A DNA stretch of 64,000 nucleotides from Microbulbifer sp. Q7. Lineage in GTDB: Bacteria; Pseudomonadota; Gammaproteobacteria; Pseudomonadales; Cellvibrionaceae. The notes beneath the pieces are model-generated. The model was given only the letters and a program-made list of their open reading frames with translations. It was not told where the DNA came from and ran no database searches. The translations under genes and the position numbers were made by a program. The stretch is taken from NCBI RefSeq assembly GCF_001639145.1, contig NZ_LROY01000001.1:932501-996500 (forward strand), in the 5' to 3' direction. Positions 8,899 through 18,951 of the stretch are shown here, piece by piece; position 1 is the first letter of the stretch; each line of letters begins with the position of its first letter.

Positions 8899-9835
8899 TA
8901 TGCGCCTGTGGAGCGGGCGAGTCGATAGTGAAGATGGCAAGGCCGGCAAGCGCTGGCACCAGGACATCGTGCCGCTGCATCTCGACAGCCCCCCGGGGCT
9001 GGCGATTCTCGGTTTCGCCTCCGATGAAGGGGTGCGCCGCAACAAGGGGCGTATCGGTGCCGCCAAGGGCCCGCGCATACTGCGCCTGGCCCTGGCCAAC
9101 CTGCCCAAGACCTTCGGCGCGCCGCTCTACGACGCCGGCAATGTGCGGGTGGAAAAAGACGACCTGGAATCCGGCCAGGCCATGCTCGGCGCGCGCATCA
9201 CCGACCTGATGACCGCCGGCCACTTTCCCCTGGTGCTCGGCGGCGGCCATGAGATCGCCTATGGCAGCTATCAGGGCATCGCCCGCTGGATGCGCGAGCA
9301 GCAGCGGGACAAGACTCTCGGCATTATCAACTTTGATGCGCATCTGGACCTGCGCCTGCCCGCGCCGAAAGGCTCGTCGGGAACGCCGTTTTTCCAGATT
9401 GCCGAGCAGTGCGACGTCAACGGCCGGCCATTCAATTATCTATGCGTGGGTGCCGCGGCGACCGCCAATACCCCTGCGCTGTACAACCGCGCGGAAGAGC
9501 TCGGCGCGCAGGTGATTTCCGACCGTGAGATCGTGCCCTGGCGTCTCGAACTGGTGCAGCGGCAGATCGCGGACTTTATCGAGCGGGTGGATTTTGTGTA
9601 CCTGACCATCGACCTCGACGTCTTCCCGGCCGCCGTGATGCCGGCGGTGAGCGCGCCCGCCGGGCGCGGGGTGGCGTTCGAGCTGTTCGAGCCGCTGCTG
9701 GACACGGTGCTGGAGTCGAAAAAGGTATGCCTGGCGGATATCGCCGAGTTCAATCCCTATTTCGACATCGAGGACCACGCCGCACGCACCGCCGCACGGG
9801 TGGTGTTCCAAATTGCCAACGGCATCAAGGGATAA
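8882..9835 (+). CDS. hutG: Formimidoylglutamase (arginase/agmatinase superfamily)
   Basis: Hydrolyses N-formimidoyl-glutamate to glutamate and formamide, the last step of the four-enzyme hut route. The manganese-binding signatures of the ureohydrolase fold are present: [22 protein letters not shown] with SSGTPF, and [20 protein letters not shown]. About 317 residues. ATG 8882 follows GGGGGACAGC; upstream codons would only extend into hutI. It overlaps hutI by 17 bp. Agmatinase has similar motifs, but the hut context decides the call. Confidence 0.93.
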   Translation: MLQLADMRLWSGRVDSEDGKAGKRWHQDIVPLHLDSPPGLAILGFASDEGVRRNKGRIGAAKGPRILRLALANLPKTFGAPLYDAGNVRVEKDDLESGQAMLGARITDLMTAGHFPLVLGGGHEIAYGSYQGIARWMREQQRDKTLGIINFDAHLDLRLPAPKGSSGTPFFQIAEQCDVNGRPFNYLCVGAAATANTPALYNRAEELGAQVISDREIVPWRLELVQRQIADFIERVDFVYLTIDLDVFPAAVMPAVSAPAGRGVAFELFEPLLDTVLESKKVCLADIAEFNPYFDIEDHAARTAARVVFQIANGIKG

Positions 9836-9853
9836 GGCGAGAACGGGAAACCG

Positions 9854-10444
9854 TTACGGCGTCTGCCGCTCCGGGGGTGAGGGCGTCGCCGGCTCCTCTG
9901 GCGGCAACTGCCGTGGGGGGCGCCGGGCCTTCAGGTAGCGCTTGATGTATGGCTTGTGGGTGTAGATCACGTCCTCTGGCAGGTTGTGCAGCTCGAAGAA
10001 ACGATAACCATAAATTTCGCCGTCGCGGATGGTCACCTGCTTGTCTTTCAGGCGCCCGCGGATCGCGATGTTGATGATGCCCGAGCGCGGCACCTTGTTC
10101 ACTTCCAGCACTTCGAAATCATCAATCTTGATATCGAGCTCCTCGCGCAGTTCCCGCCGCGCCGATTCCTCGAAAGACTCGTGGCGTTCCACCCAGCCTC
10201 CGGGCAGTGCCCACTTGTCCTGGTAGGTATGGCGCACCAGCAGCAGCTGATTGTTGCGCTCCACAAAATACACCATGCCCACCACAAACTTGTCTGTCAG
10301 CGCGAAGGAAATGTTCCAGCGGATTTTCGGCGGCAGTTGGCGATAGAGCTCATACTTGAGCCCCGGGAAGGCCACGAACACGAGCGCGGTCAGCAGGCCC
10401 AGGGCAAGCATCAGGAGAACGGCTTTTTTCAGAAATGATCGCAT
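9854..10444 (-). CDS. Membrane-anchored Nudix hydrolase
   Basis: A 196-residue protein with an N-terminal membrane segment (residues ~5-25, KKAVLLMLALGLLTALVFVA) followed by a Nudix fold. The Nudix box GWVERHESFEESAR plus RELREELDI (residues ~85-107) contains the G-x5-E-x7-RE-x2-EE metal-binding pattern. The C-terminus is Pro-rich. The substrate cannot be told from the sequence. ATG 10444 is chosen because upstream residues are low-quality coding sequence. The gene converges on hutG with an 18-bp gap and no visible terminator. Confidence 0.8.
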   Translation of the reverse strand: MRSFLKKAVLLMLALGLLTALVFVAFPGLKYELYRQLPPKIRWNISFALTDKFVVGMVYFVERNNQLLLVRHTYQDKWALPGGWVERHESFEESARRELREELDIKIDDFEVLEVNKVPRSGIINIAIRGRLKDKQVTIRDGEIYGYRFFELHNLPEDVIYTHKPYIKRYLKARRPPRQLPPEEPATPSPPERQTP

Positions 10445-10632
10445 GGGCCCGGAACTGCTTTCACTGCAAATGGGGGATTCCCTAAAGTGTATCTGAGGCT
10501 TGCCCCGGCTTTCGAGTACTCTTTTACTTGGGTGGGTGTCGATTCGCACCGAAATGGCACTATTTAGCGTGCCACGGGTCATAATCCGGGCTAGATAACG
10601 TCCAAAAACAACCATTTCACAGGGACCTCACC

Positions 10633-11949
10633 ATGCCGTCACCGATCACTGCCTGTTGCACGCTGTCCGCTCCCGTCCGCTGGGGAGCGCTGATGTGCGG
10701 GCTCTGGATGTGGGCTCTGGCGCCATCGTTGGTGCAGGCGGGCACGCTCTCCTCCCAGCAGCTGGAGGCCGCGGTGATCGACGCCATTCAACCAGTGGTG
10801 GAAAAACATCGCATCCCCGGAATGGCGCTGGCATTGACCATCGAGGGTGAACCCTATTTTTTCAACCTGGGGGAAACTGCGCTGGAGGGCGGTGCGCCGG
10901 TTACCGAGCACACCCTGTTTGAGATCGGCTCGGTGAGCAAGACGTTTACCGCCACCCTGGCGGCTTACGCGCAGGTAAAGGGCGCACTGGATTTCAACGC
11001 GCCGGTCAGTACGTATCTACCGGCACTGCGCGGCAGTGCTATGGACGATGTCTCGGTGCTGAACCTGGCCACGCACACCGCCGGACATTTTCCGCTGCAG
11101 TTGCCGGCAGAGCTGCGCAGCGAGGACGAGTTGCTGGGCTACTTCCGCAACTGGCAGCCGCAGTACACCCCCGGTAGCAAACGTACCTACGCCAACCCCG
11201 GTAGTGGCCTGTTGGGGGTGGTAGCAGCGCGCAGCCTCAATCAGCCTTTTGCCCGGGCCATGCAGGATTCTGTATTTCGTGGGCTCGGTCTCGGGCACAC
11301 TTTTATTGAAGTGCCCGAGGAAAACATGGCCGGCTATGCCGAGGGGCACAACCGCAAGCATCAGCCCGTCCGGGTAACGATCGGCCTGCTGGGGGAAGAG
11401 GCCTATGGCGTGCGGTCCAGTGCCGCAGACCTGACCCGCTACCTGGCGGCGCAGATGGAACTGATCAAGGTCGCACCGGAAATACAGCAGGCATTGCGGA
11501 TTACCCGCCAAGGGTACTTTCGCACCGATTTTTACGTGCAGGATATGGTGTGGGAGCAGTACGCCCTGCCGCTGAACAAGGCGCACCTGTTGGCGGGCAA
11601 CTCGCGCGCAATGATTCGTGATGACCATCCGGTAACGGCGATCTCGCCGCCGCTGCCACTGCAGCGCAATGTGCTGATTAACAAGACTGGGTCTACCGGC
11701 GGTTTTTCTACCTACGTGGCATTTATCCCCGAGAAAAAATTCGGCTTCGTGCTGTTGGCCAACAAGTATTTTCCTAACGATGAGCGGGTTACGATGTTGC
11801 ATGGCATTTTGCGGGCAATCCTGCCGGACGTGATCGCCGCACCGGAAGCCGGGGCGGAGGATGTCTCTGGTGTAGTGCCAGGTGTAGTGACGACACACGG
11901 TCAGCCTGCACACGGCAGCAGCCTCACAGAGAAAAATACCAGGGGATAA
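10633..11949 (+). CDS. Class C (AmpC-type) serine beta-lactamase with C-terminal extension
   Basis: A periplasmic serine hydrolase with all class C hallmarks: SVSK with nucleophile Ser100 and Lys103; NWQPQYTPGSKRTYAN with the Y-A-N triad at 186-188; and NKTGSTGGFSTYVAFIPEK with the KTG triad at 351-353, followed by LANKYFPNDER. Class C beta-lactamases acylate and hydrolyse cephalosporins. A Sec signal peptide ends near residue 36 (LVQAG). At 438 residues it exceeds the usual ~380; roughly the last 45 are an extra low-complexity tail. No ampR-like divergent regulator is present. A phosphopantetheinyl transferase gene follows 11 bp later. Activity and spectrum are not deducible. Confidence 0.88.
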   Translation: MPSPITACCTLSAPVRWGALMCGLWMWALAPSLVQAGTLSSQQLEAAVIDAIQPVVEKHRIPGMALALTIEGEPYFFNLGETALEGGAPVTEHTLFEIGSVSKTFTATLAAYAQVKGALDFNAPVSTYLPALRGSAMDDVSVLNLATHTAGHFPLQLPAELRSEDELLGYFRNWQPQYTPGSKRTYANPGSGLLGVVAARSLNQPFARAMQDSVFRGLGLGHTFIEVPEENMAGYAEGHNRKHQPVRVTIGLLGEEAYGVRSSAADLTRYLAAQMELIKVAPEIQQALRITRQGYFRTDFYVQDMVWEQYALPLNKAHLLAGNSRAMIRDDHPVTAISPPLPLQRNVLINKTGSTGGFSTYVAFIPEKKFGFVLLANKYFPNDERVTMLHGILRAILPDVIAAPEAGAEDVSGVVPGVVTTHGQPAHGSSLTEKNTRG

Positions 11950-11960
11950 CGGCGGCAAGG

Positions 11961-12710
11961 ATGATGCGAGAGACGGGCGGGTTTATCGGCGAGGTGTGCA
12001 CGGAGATAGCGCCGGGAAGCGGGGTGCGCGTGGTGCGTTGCGCGTTTGATACCGACCGCTATCAGCCAGGGCTGTTCACCGAGCTCAGCATTGCCATGCC
12101 GGAATCCATTGCACGCTCGGTGCCCAAGCGGCAGGCGGAGTTTCTTGCCGGGCGCTACGCTGCGTCGCTGGCGCTGCAGTATCTGTCTCCGGCAGATGTT
12201 GGGAGCACTCAGGTTGGCATCGGCGAGCGCCGCAATCCTCTCTGGCCGGACGGCGTGGTGGGCTCCATTTCCCACGCAGACGGTACCGCGGTGTGCGCAG
12301 TGAGCGTGCGTACCGAGTTGGACTACCTGGGTATTGATAGGGAAGTAATCATGCCCGCCGGGGTGTGCGGCGAGGTGGCACCGGTTGTGTCTTCACGTCC
12401 GGAGCGGGAGCGGCTGTGCGCCGGGGGGCTGTCAGAGCAGGCGGTCATCACCCTGATCTTTTCTGCCAAAGAGAGTCTGTTCAAGGCGCTGTACCCGTTG
12501 GTGCACGACTACTTTGGCTTTGAAGTGGCCGAGGCCACAGCGCTCTGCCTGGACGAGCAGATTCTGGTGCTGCGCCTGAGTGAATCCTTCGCCAGCAAAT
12601 ACCACCTGCCGCGGGAGTACCGCTGTCAGTTCACCCTCGGTGAGCACTGGATCCAATCGCTGACCTGCGGAAAGTTGCCCGGCCGTGCGCGTGCGGGGGG
12701 GAGCGGCTGA
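11961..12710 (+). CDS. 4'-phosphopantetheinyl transferase (EntD/Sfp superfamily)
   Basis: Transfers the phosphopantetheine arm from CoA to a carrier-protein serine, activating acyl or peptidyl carrier domains. The 249-residue protein shows the EntD-like series PKRQAEFLAGRYAA (CoA-binding Arg), GSISHADGTAVCAVS, the magnesium motif LGIDRE, and FSAKESLFKALYP. It starts 11 bp after the beta-lactamase gene with AAGG immediately before the ATG (a second ATG follows directly), so co-transcription is likely. No PKS/NRPS or carrier protein is in this window, so the target is unknown. Confidence 0.88.
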   Translation: MMRETGGFIGEVCTEIAPGSGVRVVRCAFDTDRYQPGLFTELSIAMPESIARSVPKRQAEFLAGRYAASLALQYLSPADVGSTQVGIGERRNPLWPDGVVGSISHADGTAVCAVSVRTELDYLGIDREVIMPAGVCGEVAPVVSSRPERERLCAGGLSEQAVITLIFSAKESLFKALYPLVHDYFGFEVAEATALCLDEQILVLRLSESFASKYHLPREYRCQFTLGEHWIQSLTCGKLPGRARAGGSG

Positions 12711-12822
12711 GGGCATCACAAGCGACTTTTTCCGGTATAGTGCAATGCGTTGCACATCCATTAGTGGACGGCTAAGGTGGTTCGGTAATCACATAATAAA
12801 AAAGAAAACGCCGAGGCTGCCC

Positions 12823-14610
12823 ATGTCTGCGTCCAATACCTCAGTACCCTCTGAAGGTTCCAGTTCCAGTTCCAGTTCCAGTTCCAGTTCCAGTTCCAGT
12901 TCCAGTTCCAGTTCCAAGCCCAAACCGAGCCGTTTGCGCATTGGCCGACGCTATCGTGCCGGGCGACTCGCGGGGCCCTACGATGCCATTGTCATCGGCT
13001 CCGGTATCGGGGGCCTGACAACGGCGGCCCTGCTGAGTGCCGCCGGAAAAAAAGTGCTGGTACTTGAGCAGCACTACACCGCAGGCGGCTTTACCCATGC
13101 CTACGATCGCAATGGCTACGAGTGGGATGTGGGGGTGCACTATATTGGCGATGTGGGTGGCCACCCCACCATGACGCGTAAGCTGTTCGACTTCATCTCC
13201 GGTGGCCGCCTGCAGTGGGCCCCCATGGACAGCACCTACGACCGCATCTGCCTGGGTGACGAGCAATACGATTTGGTAGCGGGCCGGGAGGCGTTTGTCG
13301 ATGAGCTCAGCCGGCGCTTCCCCGGCCAGCGGCCGGTGATTGAGGCGTATCTGGAGCGGGTGATGGCGGTGGCCAGCGCCATGCCCCTGATCACGCTTGA
13401 GAAACTGTGCCCGCGCTGGTGCGCCCCTCTGTTCAGCCTGTACAAAAAACTGCGTTGGCCGGACTTCCTGCACCAGACGACCTACGAAGTACTGAGAGAG
13501 CTGACGGATAACGAGACGTTGATTGCGGTGCTCACGGGGCAGTGGGGCGACAACGGCATGACGCCAAAAAACGGCAGTTTCATTATTCACGCCTTGATCG
13601 CCAAGCACTACCTGTACGGGGGCTACTACCCGGTGGGGGGCGCCAGCAAGATGGCCGAAACCATTATTCCGCAGATCCAGAAATCCGGCGGTGAGGTATT
13701 TACCTACGCGCGGGTAGACACCCTGTTGCTGGATGGCGCACGGGTAACCGGTGTACGCATGGAGGATGGAACAGAAATCTTTGCACCGGCGGTCATCTCC
13801 AATGCGGGCGTGTTCAACACGTTTGAAAAACTGTTGCCGGAAAGTGCCGCAAGTGCCGCCGGCTATCCCCGCCAGCTGCAAGCGGTGCAACCTTCGATGA
13901 GCCATCTGTGCCTGTACATCGGCCTGAGGAAAACCGCCGCGGAGCTCGGTTTGCCGAAAACCAATTACTGGCTGTATCCAAGCCCGGACTACCAGGCAGA
14001 CACCGAGGCGTTTCTGCAGGACCCAGGCGCGGAAATTCCACTGGTGTACATTTCTTTCCCCTCTGCCAAAGACCCGGATTTCGAGCGCCGCTATCCCGGC
14101 CGCGCCACCATCGAAGTGGTGGCACCGGCACAATACGCGTGGTTCGAACGCTGGCAGGAGAAAACCTGGGGCAAGCGCGGCGCAGACTACGAGGCCCTGA
14201 AGCAGCAGTTCAGCGAGCGCTTGCTGGCGCACCTGTACCGGCATTTCCCGCAGTTGCGCGGGGAGATCGATTACTGCGAACTCTCCACCCCGCTGTCCAC
14301 GCGTCATTTCTGCGCTTACACCCAGGGGGAAATCTACGGCCTCAACCACGACCCGGCCCGCTTTGCGCAGTCCTGGTTGCGACCAAAGACGCGGGTGCCC
14401 GGCCTGTATCTCACTGGACAGGACATCATGAGCTGTGGGGTCGCGGGCGCCATGTTTGCCGGGCTGGTGACCGCGCAAAGCCTGCTGGGATGGCGCCGGG
14501 GTGGGGCGGTGATTCGTCGGATTTTTAGCGGGAATTCAGCAGGAAATAATGGGAGCCCAAGCGCGCCACCGGTGTCCAAGCTGGACGCTGATCGTCTCCG
14601 GGCCCCCTGA
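12823..14610 (+). CDS. FAD-dependent oxidoreductase of the phytoene desaturase / retinol saturase type
   Basis: A 595-residue flavoprotein. After a poly-Ser tract (residues ~13-31) and a basic KPKPS segment comes the dinucleotide-binding motif YDAIVIGSGIGGLTTAALLS, then VLVLEQHYTAGGFTHAY and WDVGVHYIGD. The C-terminal FAD signature is PGLYLTGQDIMSCGVAGAMFAG. This order is typical of the carotenoid desaturase/isomerase and all-trans-retinol 13,14-reductase group; the substrate is uncertain and no other carotenoid gene is nearby. ATG 12823 is preceded by GAGG. The poly-Ser run is encoded by a pure hexanucleotide repeat, odd for an enzyme with no export signal. Confidence 0.8.
   Translation: MSASNTSVPSEGSSSSSSSSSSSSSSSSSSSKPKPSRLRIGRRYRAGRLAGPYDAIVIGSGIGGLTTAALLSAAGKKVLVLEQHYTAGGFTHAYDRNGYEWDVGVHYIGDVGGHPTMTRKLFDFISGGRLQWAPMDSTYDRICLGDEQYDLVAGREAFVDELSRRFPGQRPVIEAYLERVMAVASAMPLITLEKLCPRWCAPLFSLYKKLRWPDFLHQTTYEVLRELTDNETLIAVLTGQWGDNGMTPKNGSFIIHALIAKHYLYGGYYPVGGASKMAETIIPQIQKSGGEVFTYARVDTLLLDGARVTGVRMEDGTEIFAPAVISNAGVFNTFEKLLPESAASAAGYPRQLQAVQPSMSHLCLYIGLRKTAAELGLPKTNYWLYPSPDYQADTEAFLQDPGAEIPLVYISFPSAKDPDFERRYPGRATIEVVAPAQYAWFERWQEKTWGKRGADYEALKQQFSERLLAHLYRHFPQLRGEIDYCELSTPLSTRHFCAYTQGEIYGLNHDPARFAQSWLRPKTRVPGLYLTGQDIMSCGVAGAMFAGLVTAQSLLGWRRGGAVIRRIFSGNSAGNNGSPSAPPVSKLDADRLRAP
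12858..12911 (+). repeat. In-frame hexanucleotide tandem repeat (ttccag x9)
   Basis: Nine uninterrupted copies of ttccag, followed by one imperfect unit, inside the flavoprotein gene. They encode about 19 consecutive serines alternating TCC and AGT codons. Because the unit is 6 bp, slippage would change tract length without breaking the frame. Confidence 0.95.
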
Positions 14611-14748
14611 GCGGGTGCGGAATCGGCCGGTAGCGCCCAATTCTCGGGCAGGCTGATAGGGAGACTTGCTCAGAAAAATGTGAACGGACAGCCACTTTCA
14701 GGGATTAGCGCGACAAAACCGCTGTTGAGCGTGCACAACTTGCACGAT

Positions 14749-14765
14749 TGACCAATAATTGGCCA
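14749..14765. promoter_or_regulatory. Probable TetR-family operator
   Basis: TGACCAATAATTGGCCA is a near-perfect palindrome (one mismatched pair) 64 bp upstream of the TetR gene. GTGCA and TGCAC arms (14731-14745) flank it. Autoregulation is the simplest reading. Confidence 0.55.
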
Positions 14766-14828
14766 TTGTATAGGGTTTGGCATTCATTTCCCTCTGCACC
14801 CGCATAATTCCTGTTTGAGGCAATCGAC

Positions 14829-15518
14829 ATGGCAACCGGCTTCGACGCTGGCAAAATTACTCCCGAGGAGACATCGCGCAAGGCCTCTACCACGAACAAG
14901 AAGGCCGAGAAACGCGAGATCGCCAAGGCCAAAATCCTCAACGCGACCCTGGACATCATTGCCAAGAAGGGGCTCGCTGCCCTGTCTCACCGTTCCATTG
15001 CCAGTGCCGCGGGCGTGCAGCTGGCGATGACCACCTATTACTTCGGCACCATCGACAACATTCTGGTGGCGGCATTCCGCGAGTTTGTTAAATCGATGGA
15101 GCCGGTCAATGCGGATCTGGTCCGTCGCGGCGATGCGCTGTTGGCCCAGCTGCAGGGTGCCGATGGTGTCGTGGAGGACTGTGATCGCTACATTGAAGGC
15201 ATCGCCGACATTTTCGCTCAAATGATCGACAGTGGACTGTCTTCCCGTCGGGACCAGTTGCGTATTGAGAGTCAGTACCTGTTTGAGCAGCACCCCTCGG
15301 AAGCCCTCGCCGAGGAAATTCAGGCCTACAACGACTGGCTTGCGGAGATCGCGCTGCGTTTTATCCGGCCCATCGGCGCAGAAGCTCCGGAGCTGGATGC
15401 CCAGTTGTTCCTGTGGACCGTGCAATGCCTGGATTTTTCCAACGTCAGCAGTGTGCAGGTCAAGGGGCCGTCGAGCCGTGATGTCCTGCTGCGCTTGATG
15501 CGCGGCTTCTGCGTGTAA
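14829..15518 (+). CDS. TetR/AcrR-family transcriptional regulator
   Basis: A 229-residue regulator. After a ~35-residue polar N-terminal extension comes the TetR DNA-binding domain: AKAKILNATLDIIAKKGLAA, then the recognition region LSHRSIASAAGVQLAMTTYY, residues ~38-85. A divergent all-helical ligand domain follows. ATG 14829 has GAGG eight bases upstream. Its neighbours are the flavoprotein on one side and an RluA enzyme on the other, so the regulated genes are not obvious. A palindrome upstream suggests autorepression. Confidence 0.85.
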   Translation: MATGFDAGKITPEETSRKASTTNKKAEKREIAKAKILNATLDIIAKKGLAALSHRSIASAAGVQLAMTTYYFGTIDNILVAAFREFVKSMEPVNADLVRRGDALLAQLQGADGVVEDCDRYIEGIADIFAQMIDSGLSSRRDQLRIESQYLFEQHPSEALAEEIQAYNDWLAEIALRFIRPIGAEAPELDAQLFLWTVQCLDFSNVSSVQVKGPSSRDVLLRLMRGFCV

Positions 15519-15606
15519 TCGCCTCGGGCTGATATCTTCCCACCTTTTCCATCGCCCTCTGGCCCCATCACCCCCTGGTCCCATTGGCCTGCACCGAGTT
15601 CGAGTT

Positions 15607-16275
15607 TTGCGCCCCTACCATCCACCCACCGACCCGTATCTGGATGTCGTCTACGCCGATGCCCACCTGCTGGTGCTGGACAAGCCCAGTGGCCTGCTGA
15701 CGGTACCGGGCCGCGCGCCCGAACATCAGGACAGCCTCGCCAGCCGGGCGCAGGCGGAATATCCCGAAGCGCGTATTGTGCACCGCCTGGATATGGATAC
15801 CTCCGGGCTGGTGGTGATGGCGCTGGGTGCGGGCATGCACCGCCAGTTGAGTGGTCTGTTTCAGAATCGTCAGGTGGAAAAAAATTATCTGGCGCGTGTT
15901 TGGGGTGAGCCGGAGCGGGATGAGGGCGAGGTGGACCTGCCGCTGATTTGCGACTGGCCGAACCGGCCGCGGCAAAAGGTGTGTTTCGAATCCGGCAAGC
16001 CGTCGCTGACCCGCTGGCAGAAACTCGACAGCGATGGCAACACCAGCCTGCTGCAGCTGACCCCGGTCACCGGTCGCTCACACCAGCTGCGGGTACATAT
16101 GCAGGCCATGGGCCACCCGATCCTGGGCGACCCGTTCTACGCACATCCGCAAGCACTGGCCGCGGCGCCGCGCTTGCTGCTGCACGCACAGGCGCTGGGG
16201 TTTGAGCATCCGGTGCTGGGGAAAGAGATGCACTTTCTGTGCAATCCCGGGGAAGGATTTGTGGATCTGAGCTAG
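15607..16275 (+). CDS. RluA-family RNA pseudouridine synthase
   Basis: Isomerises uridine to pseudouridine in rRNA/tRNA. The 222-residue protein has the catalytic motif HRLDMDTSGLVVMA (Asp in HRLDxxTSG, residue ~60). Other RluA-family blocks are KPSGLLTVPGR near the N-terminus, EKNYLARVWG, and the C-terminal GRSHQLRVHMQAMGHPILGD. There is no S4 domain, so it resembles RluA (23S 746/tRNA 32) more than RluC or RluD. It starts at TTG 15607 with a poor ribosome-binding site. A strong bidirectional terminator follows. Confidence 0.88.
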   Translation: MRPYHPPTDPYLDVVYADAHLLVLDKPSGLLTVPGRAPEHQDSLASRAQAEYPEARIVHRLDMDTSGLVVMALGAGMHRQLSGLFQNRQVEKNYLARVWGEPERDEGEVDLPLICDWPNRPRQKVCFESGKPSLTRWQKLDSDGNTSLLQLTPVTGRSHQLRVHMQAMGHPILGDPFYAHPQALAAAPRLLLHAQALGFEHPVLGKEMHFLCNPGEGFVDLS

Positions 16276-16281
16276 GGAAAA

Positions 16282-16316
16282 ACAAAAATGGGCGGTGTAA
16301 CACCGCCCATTTTTGT
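16282..16316. terminator. Bidirectional rho-independent terminator
   Basis: A 16-bp inverted repeat, ACAAAAATGGGCGGTG and its complement, with a 3-nt loop and A/T flanks on both sides. It lies between the convergent RluA-family gene and tex. Confidence 0.92.
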
Positions 16317-16333
16317 TGGTTGGCAAGCAGCGC

Positions 16334-18688
16334 TTACTTCTTGCCCTTCATCGCCGCTGCCAGCAGGTCGCCCATGCTGCCGCGACCCCCGCCGGCGTTG
16401 CCACCGCCCTGTTGCTGGCGGCTGCGGTTGTTGTGGCGTTGCGCTTGTCTGCTCTCACGGTGGTCGCCTTTCTTGACGCCGCCGCTGCCCTGTTCGCCGG
16501 GCTCGTCACTCATGCGCATGGACAGACCGATACGCTTGCGCGCCACGTCCACTTCCATCACCTTCACCTTGACGATGTCGTTCGCCTTCACCACCTCGTG
16601 CGGGTCCTTGACGAACTTCTCCGAGAGCGCGGAGATATGCACCAGGCCGTCCTGGTGCACGCCGATGTCCACGAAGGCACCGAAGTTGGTGACGTTGGTG
16701 ACGGTGCCTTCCAGCACCATGCCCGGGCGCAGGTCCTTGATTTCCTCCACACCGTCTTCGAACTGGGCGGTACGGAATTCCGGGCGCGGGTCACGGCCGG
16801 GCTTTTCCAGCTCGGCAATGATGTCTTTCACCGTCGGCAGGCCGAATTTTTCATCGGTGTAATCCGCCGGGTTCAGGCGGCGCAGGAAGCCGGAATCGCC
16901 GATCAGGCTGTTGATCTCGCGGCCGTTCTTCTCCGCGATACGCTTCACCACGATGTACGACTCCGGGTGTACCCCGGATTTGTCCAGCGGGTTCTCGCCG
17001 TTGTTGATACGCAGGAAGCCGGCGGCCTGTTCGAACGCCTTGGGCCCGAGGCGCGGCACTTCCTTCAATTGGTCGCGGCTCTTGAACGCGCCGTTCTGGT
17101 CGCGGTAGCTGATGATGTTGTTGGCGATGGACTGGCTGAGGCCGGACACACGCGCCAGCAGCGGCGCCGAGGCGGAGTTCAGCTCGGCGCCGACGCCGTT
17201 CACACAGTCTTCCACCACCGCGTCGAGGGAGCGCGCCAGCTGTGACTGGGACACGTCGTGCTGATACTGGCCCACACCGATGGACTTGGGCTCGATCTTC
17301 ACCAGTTCCGCCAGCGGGTCCTGCAGGCGGCGGGCGATAGAGATGGCGCCGCGGATGGTCACGTCCAGGTCGGGGAATTCGCGTGCGGCGAATTCGGAGG
17401 CGGAATACACGGAGGCACCGGCCTCGTTCACCATCACCTTCTGCGCGGTGAGCTTGAACTGCTTGATGGTCTCGCCCACGAACTTGTCGGTCTCGCGGCT
17501 GGCGGTGCCGTTGCCGATGGCAATCAGGCCCACATCGTACTTCTTGCACAGGGTGGCGATCACGGCGGCGGATTCCGCCAGTTTGTTCTGCGGCGGGTTG
17601 GGGTAGATGGCGGTGTGGTCCAGCACCTTGCCGGTGGCGTCGACCACGGCAACTTTCACCCCGGTACGCAGGCCCGGGTCGAGGCCGATGGTGGCCTTCT
17701 GGCCGGCGGGGGCGGAGAGCAGCAGGTCTTTCAGGTTGCGGGAGAACACCTTGATGGCTTCCTCTTCCGCCTTCTCGCGCAGCTGGCCCAGCAGGTCGGT
17801 TTCCAGGCTGGTGAGCAGCTTGATGCGCCAGGTCCAGCGCACCACCTCACCCAACCACTTGTCCGCGGCGCGGCCGTGATCTTCGATTTCCACATGGCGG
17901 GCGATCATGGCCTCGCAGGGGTGGCTGGCGGTGGCCGGGCGCTCTTCGTCGCCGTCGAGCCCCAGGTTGATCGCCAGAATACCCTCGTTGCGGCCGCGGA
18001 AGATGGCCAGGGCGCGGTGACTGGGCACCTTGGACCAGTCTTCGGCGTATTCAAAGTAGTCGCGGAACTTGGCCCCTTCCTCCTCCTTGCCGGCGAGTAC
18101 CTTGGACTTCACCTGGCCGTCGCGGCTCAGGAAATCGCGCAGCTTGCCCAGCAGCTCGGCGTCTTCGGCAAAGCGCTCCATCAGGATGAACTTGGCCCCG
18201 TCGAGGGCGGCCTTGATGTCTTTCACATGCAGGGCGGCGTCTTCGTTTTCCGTGTTGAGGTACTTCTGGGCTTCCTCTTCCGGGTTCAGGGTAGGGTCGG
18301 CGTAGAGGGCGTCGGCCAATGGCTCCAGGCCCGCCTCGATGGCGATCTGGCCCTTGGTGCGACGCTTGGGTTTGTAAGGAAGGTAGAGATCTTCCAGGCG
18401 GTTCTTGGTGTCGGCCGCGTTGATCTGCTGTGCCAGTTCCGGCGTAAGTTTTCCCTGCTCGTCGATGCTTTTCAGGATAGCGGCACGGCGCTCTTCCAAT
18501 TCGCGCAGGTAGCGCAGGCGCTCTTCCAGGTTGCGCAGCTGGGTGTCGTCCAGCTCACCGGTCACTTCTTTCCGGTAGCGGGAGATGAAGGGCACCGTTG
18601 CGCCCTCGTCCAGCAGGCCTACGGCGGCAGCCACTTGCTGCGGGCGCACGTTCAGTTCTTCGGCAATACGGGCGTTGATATCCAACAT
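16334..18688 (-). CDS. tex: Tex family S1-domain RNA-binding transcription accessory protein
   Basis: A cytosolic nucleic-acid-binding protein conserved in bacteria, related to eukaryotic Spt6. At 784 residues it has the family length. Visible blocks: N-terminal helical region with [17 protein letters not shown], a YqgF/RNase H-like segment with [16 protein letters not shown], helix-hairpin-helix repeats ([20 protein letters not shown] and [15 protein letters not shown]), and a C-terminal S1 domain ([20 protein letters not shown]). The C-terminal tail is Gly/Gln/Arg-rich and ends in KKGDH through GKK. It is a stand-alone gene ending at a shared terminator. Confidence 0.96.
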   Translation of the reverse strand: MLDINARIAEELNVRPQQVAAAVGLLDEGATVPFISRYRKEVTGELDDTQLRNLEERLRYLRELEERRAAILKSIDEQGKLTPELAQQINAADTKNRLEDLYLPYKPKRRTKGQIAIEAGLEPLADALYADPTLNPEEEAQKYLNTENEDAALHVKDIKAALDGAKFILMERFAEDAELLGKLRDFLSRDGQVKSKVLAGKEEEGAKFRDYFEYAEDWSKVPSHRALAIFRGRNEGILAINLGLDGDEERPATASHPCEAMIARHVEIEDHGRAADKWLGEVVRWTWRIKLLTSLETDLLGQLREKAEEEAIKVFSRNLKDLLLSAPAGQKATIGLDPGLRTGVKVAVVDATGKVLDHTAIYPNPPQNKLAESAAVIATLCKKYDVGLIAIGNGTASRETDKFVGETIKQFKLTAQKVMVNEAGASVYSASEFAAREFPDLDVTIRGAISIARRLQDPLAELVKIEPKSIGVGQYQHDVSQSQLARSLDAVVEDCVNGVGAELNSASAPLLARVSGLSQSIANNIISYRDQNGAFKSRDQLKEVPRLGPKAFEQAAGFLRINNGENPLDKSGVHPESYIVVKRIAEKNGREINSLIGDSGFLRRLNPADYTDEKFGLPTVKDIIAELEKPGRDPRPEFRTAQFEDGVEEIKDLRPGMVLEGTVTNVTNFGAFVDIGVHQDGLVHISALSEKFVKDPHEVVKANDIVKVKVMEVDVARKRIGLSMRMSDEPGEQGSGGVKKGDHRESRQAQRHNNRSRQQQGGGNAGGGRGSMGDLLAAAMKGKK

Positions 18689-18951
18689 CTTGTTATTTAC
18701 ATCCTCGGGAGGTCATCGATGGTCACTTTTCCGACGGCGGCGCCGGCGTCATAAAAGGGCGGCCATTATGGGCCATGCAGCGCCGGTGACCAAGATCGAG
18801 CGCACGGAGATTATGAAAGCGGAGCCGTTCATTTTGGTCATTTGCGGCCAATTGCAGTCTGCTGCGATGGCCTGCATCCAGAGGCGGTTCCAAAGTTGTC
18901 CAAGCCCTGTAGAATGCGCAACTAGTTAAATTTTGATCAACGGAAGCTTCT

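Noticed and set aside
17258..18754. 498-codon open frame antisense to tex
   Set aside because: Shadow of tex; no domain, no ribosome-binding site.
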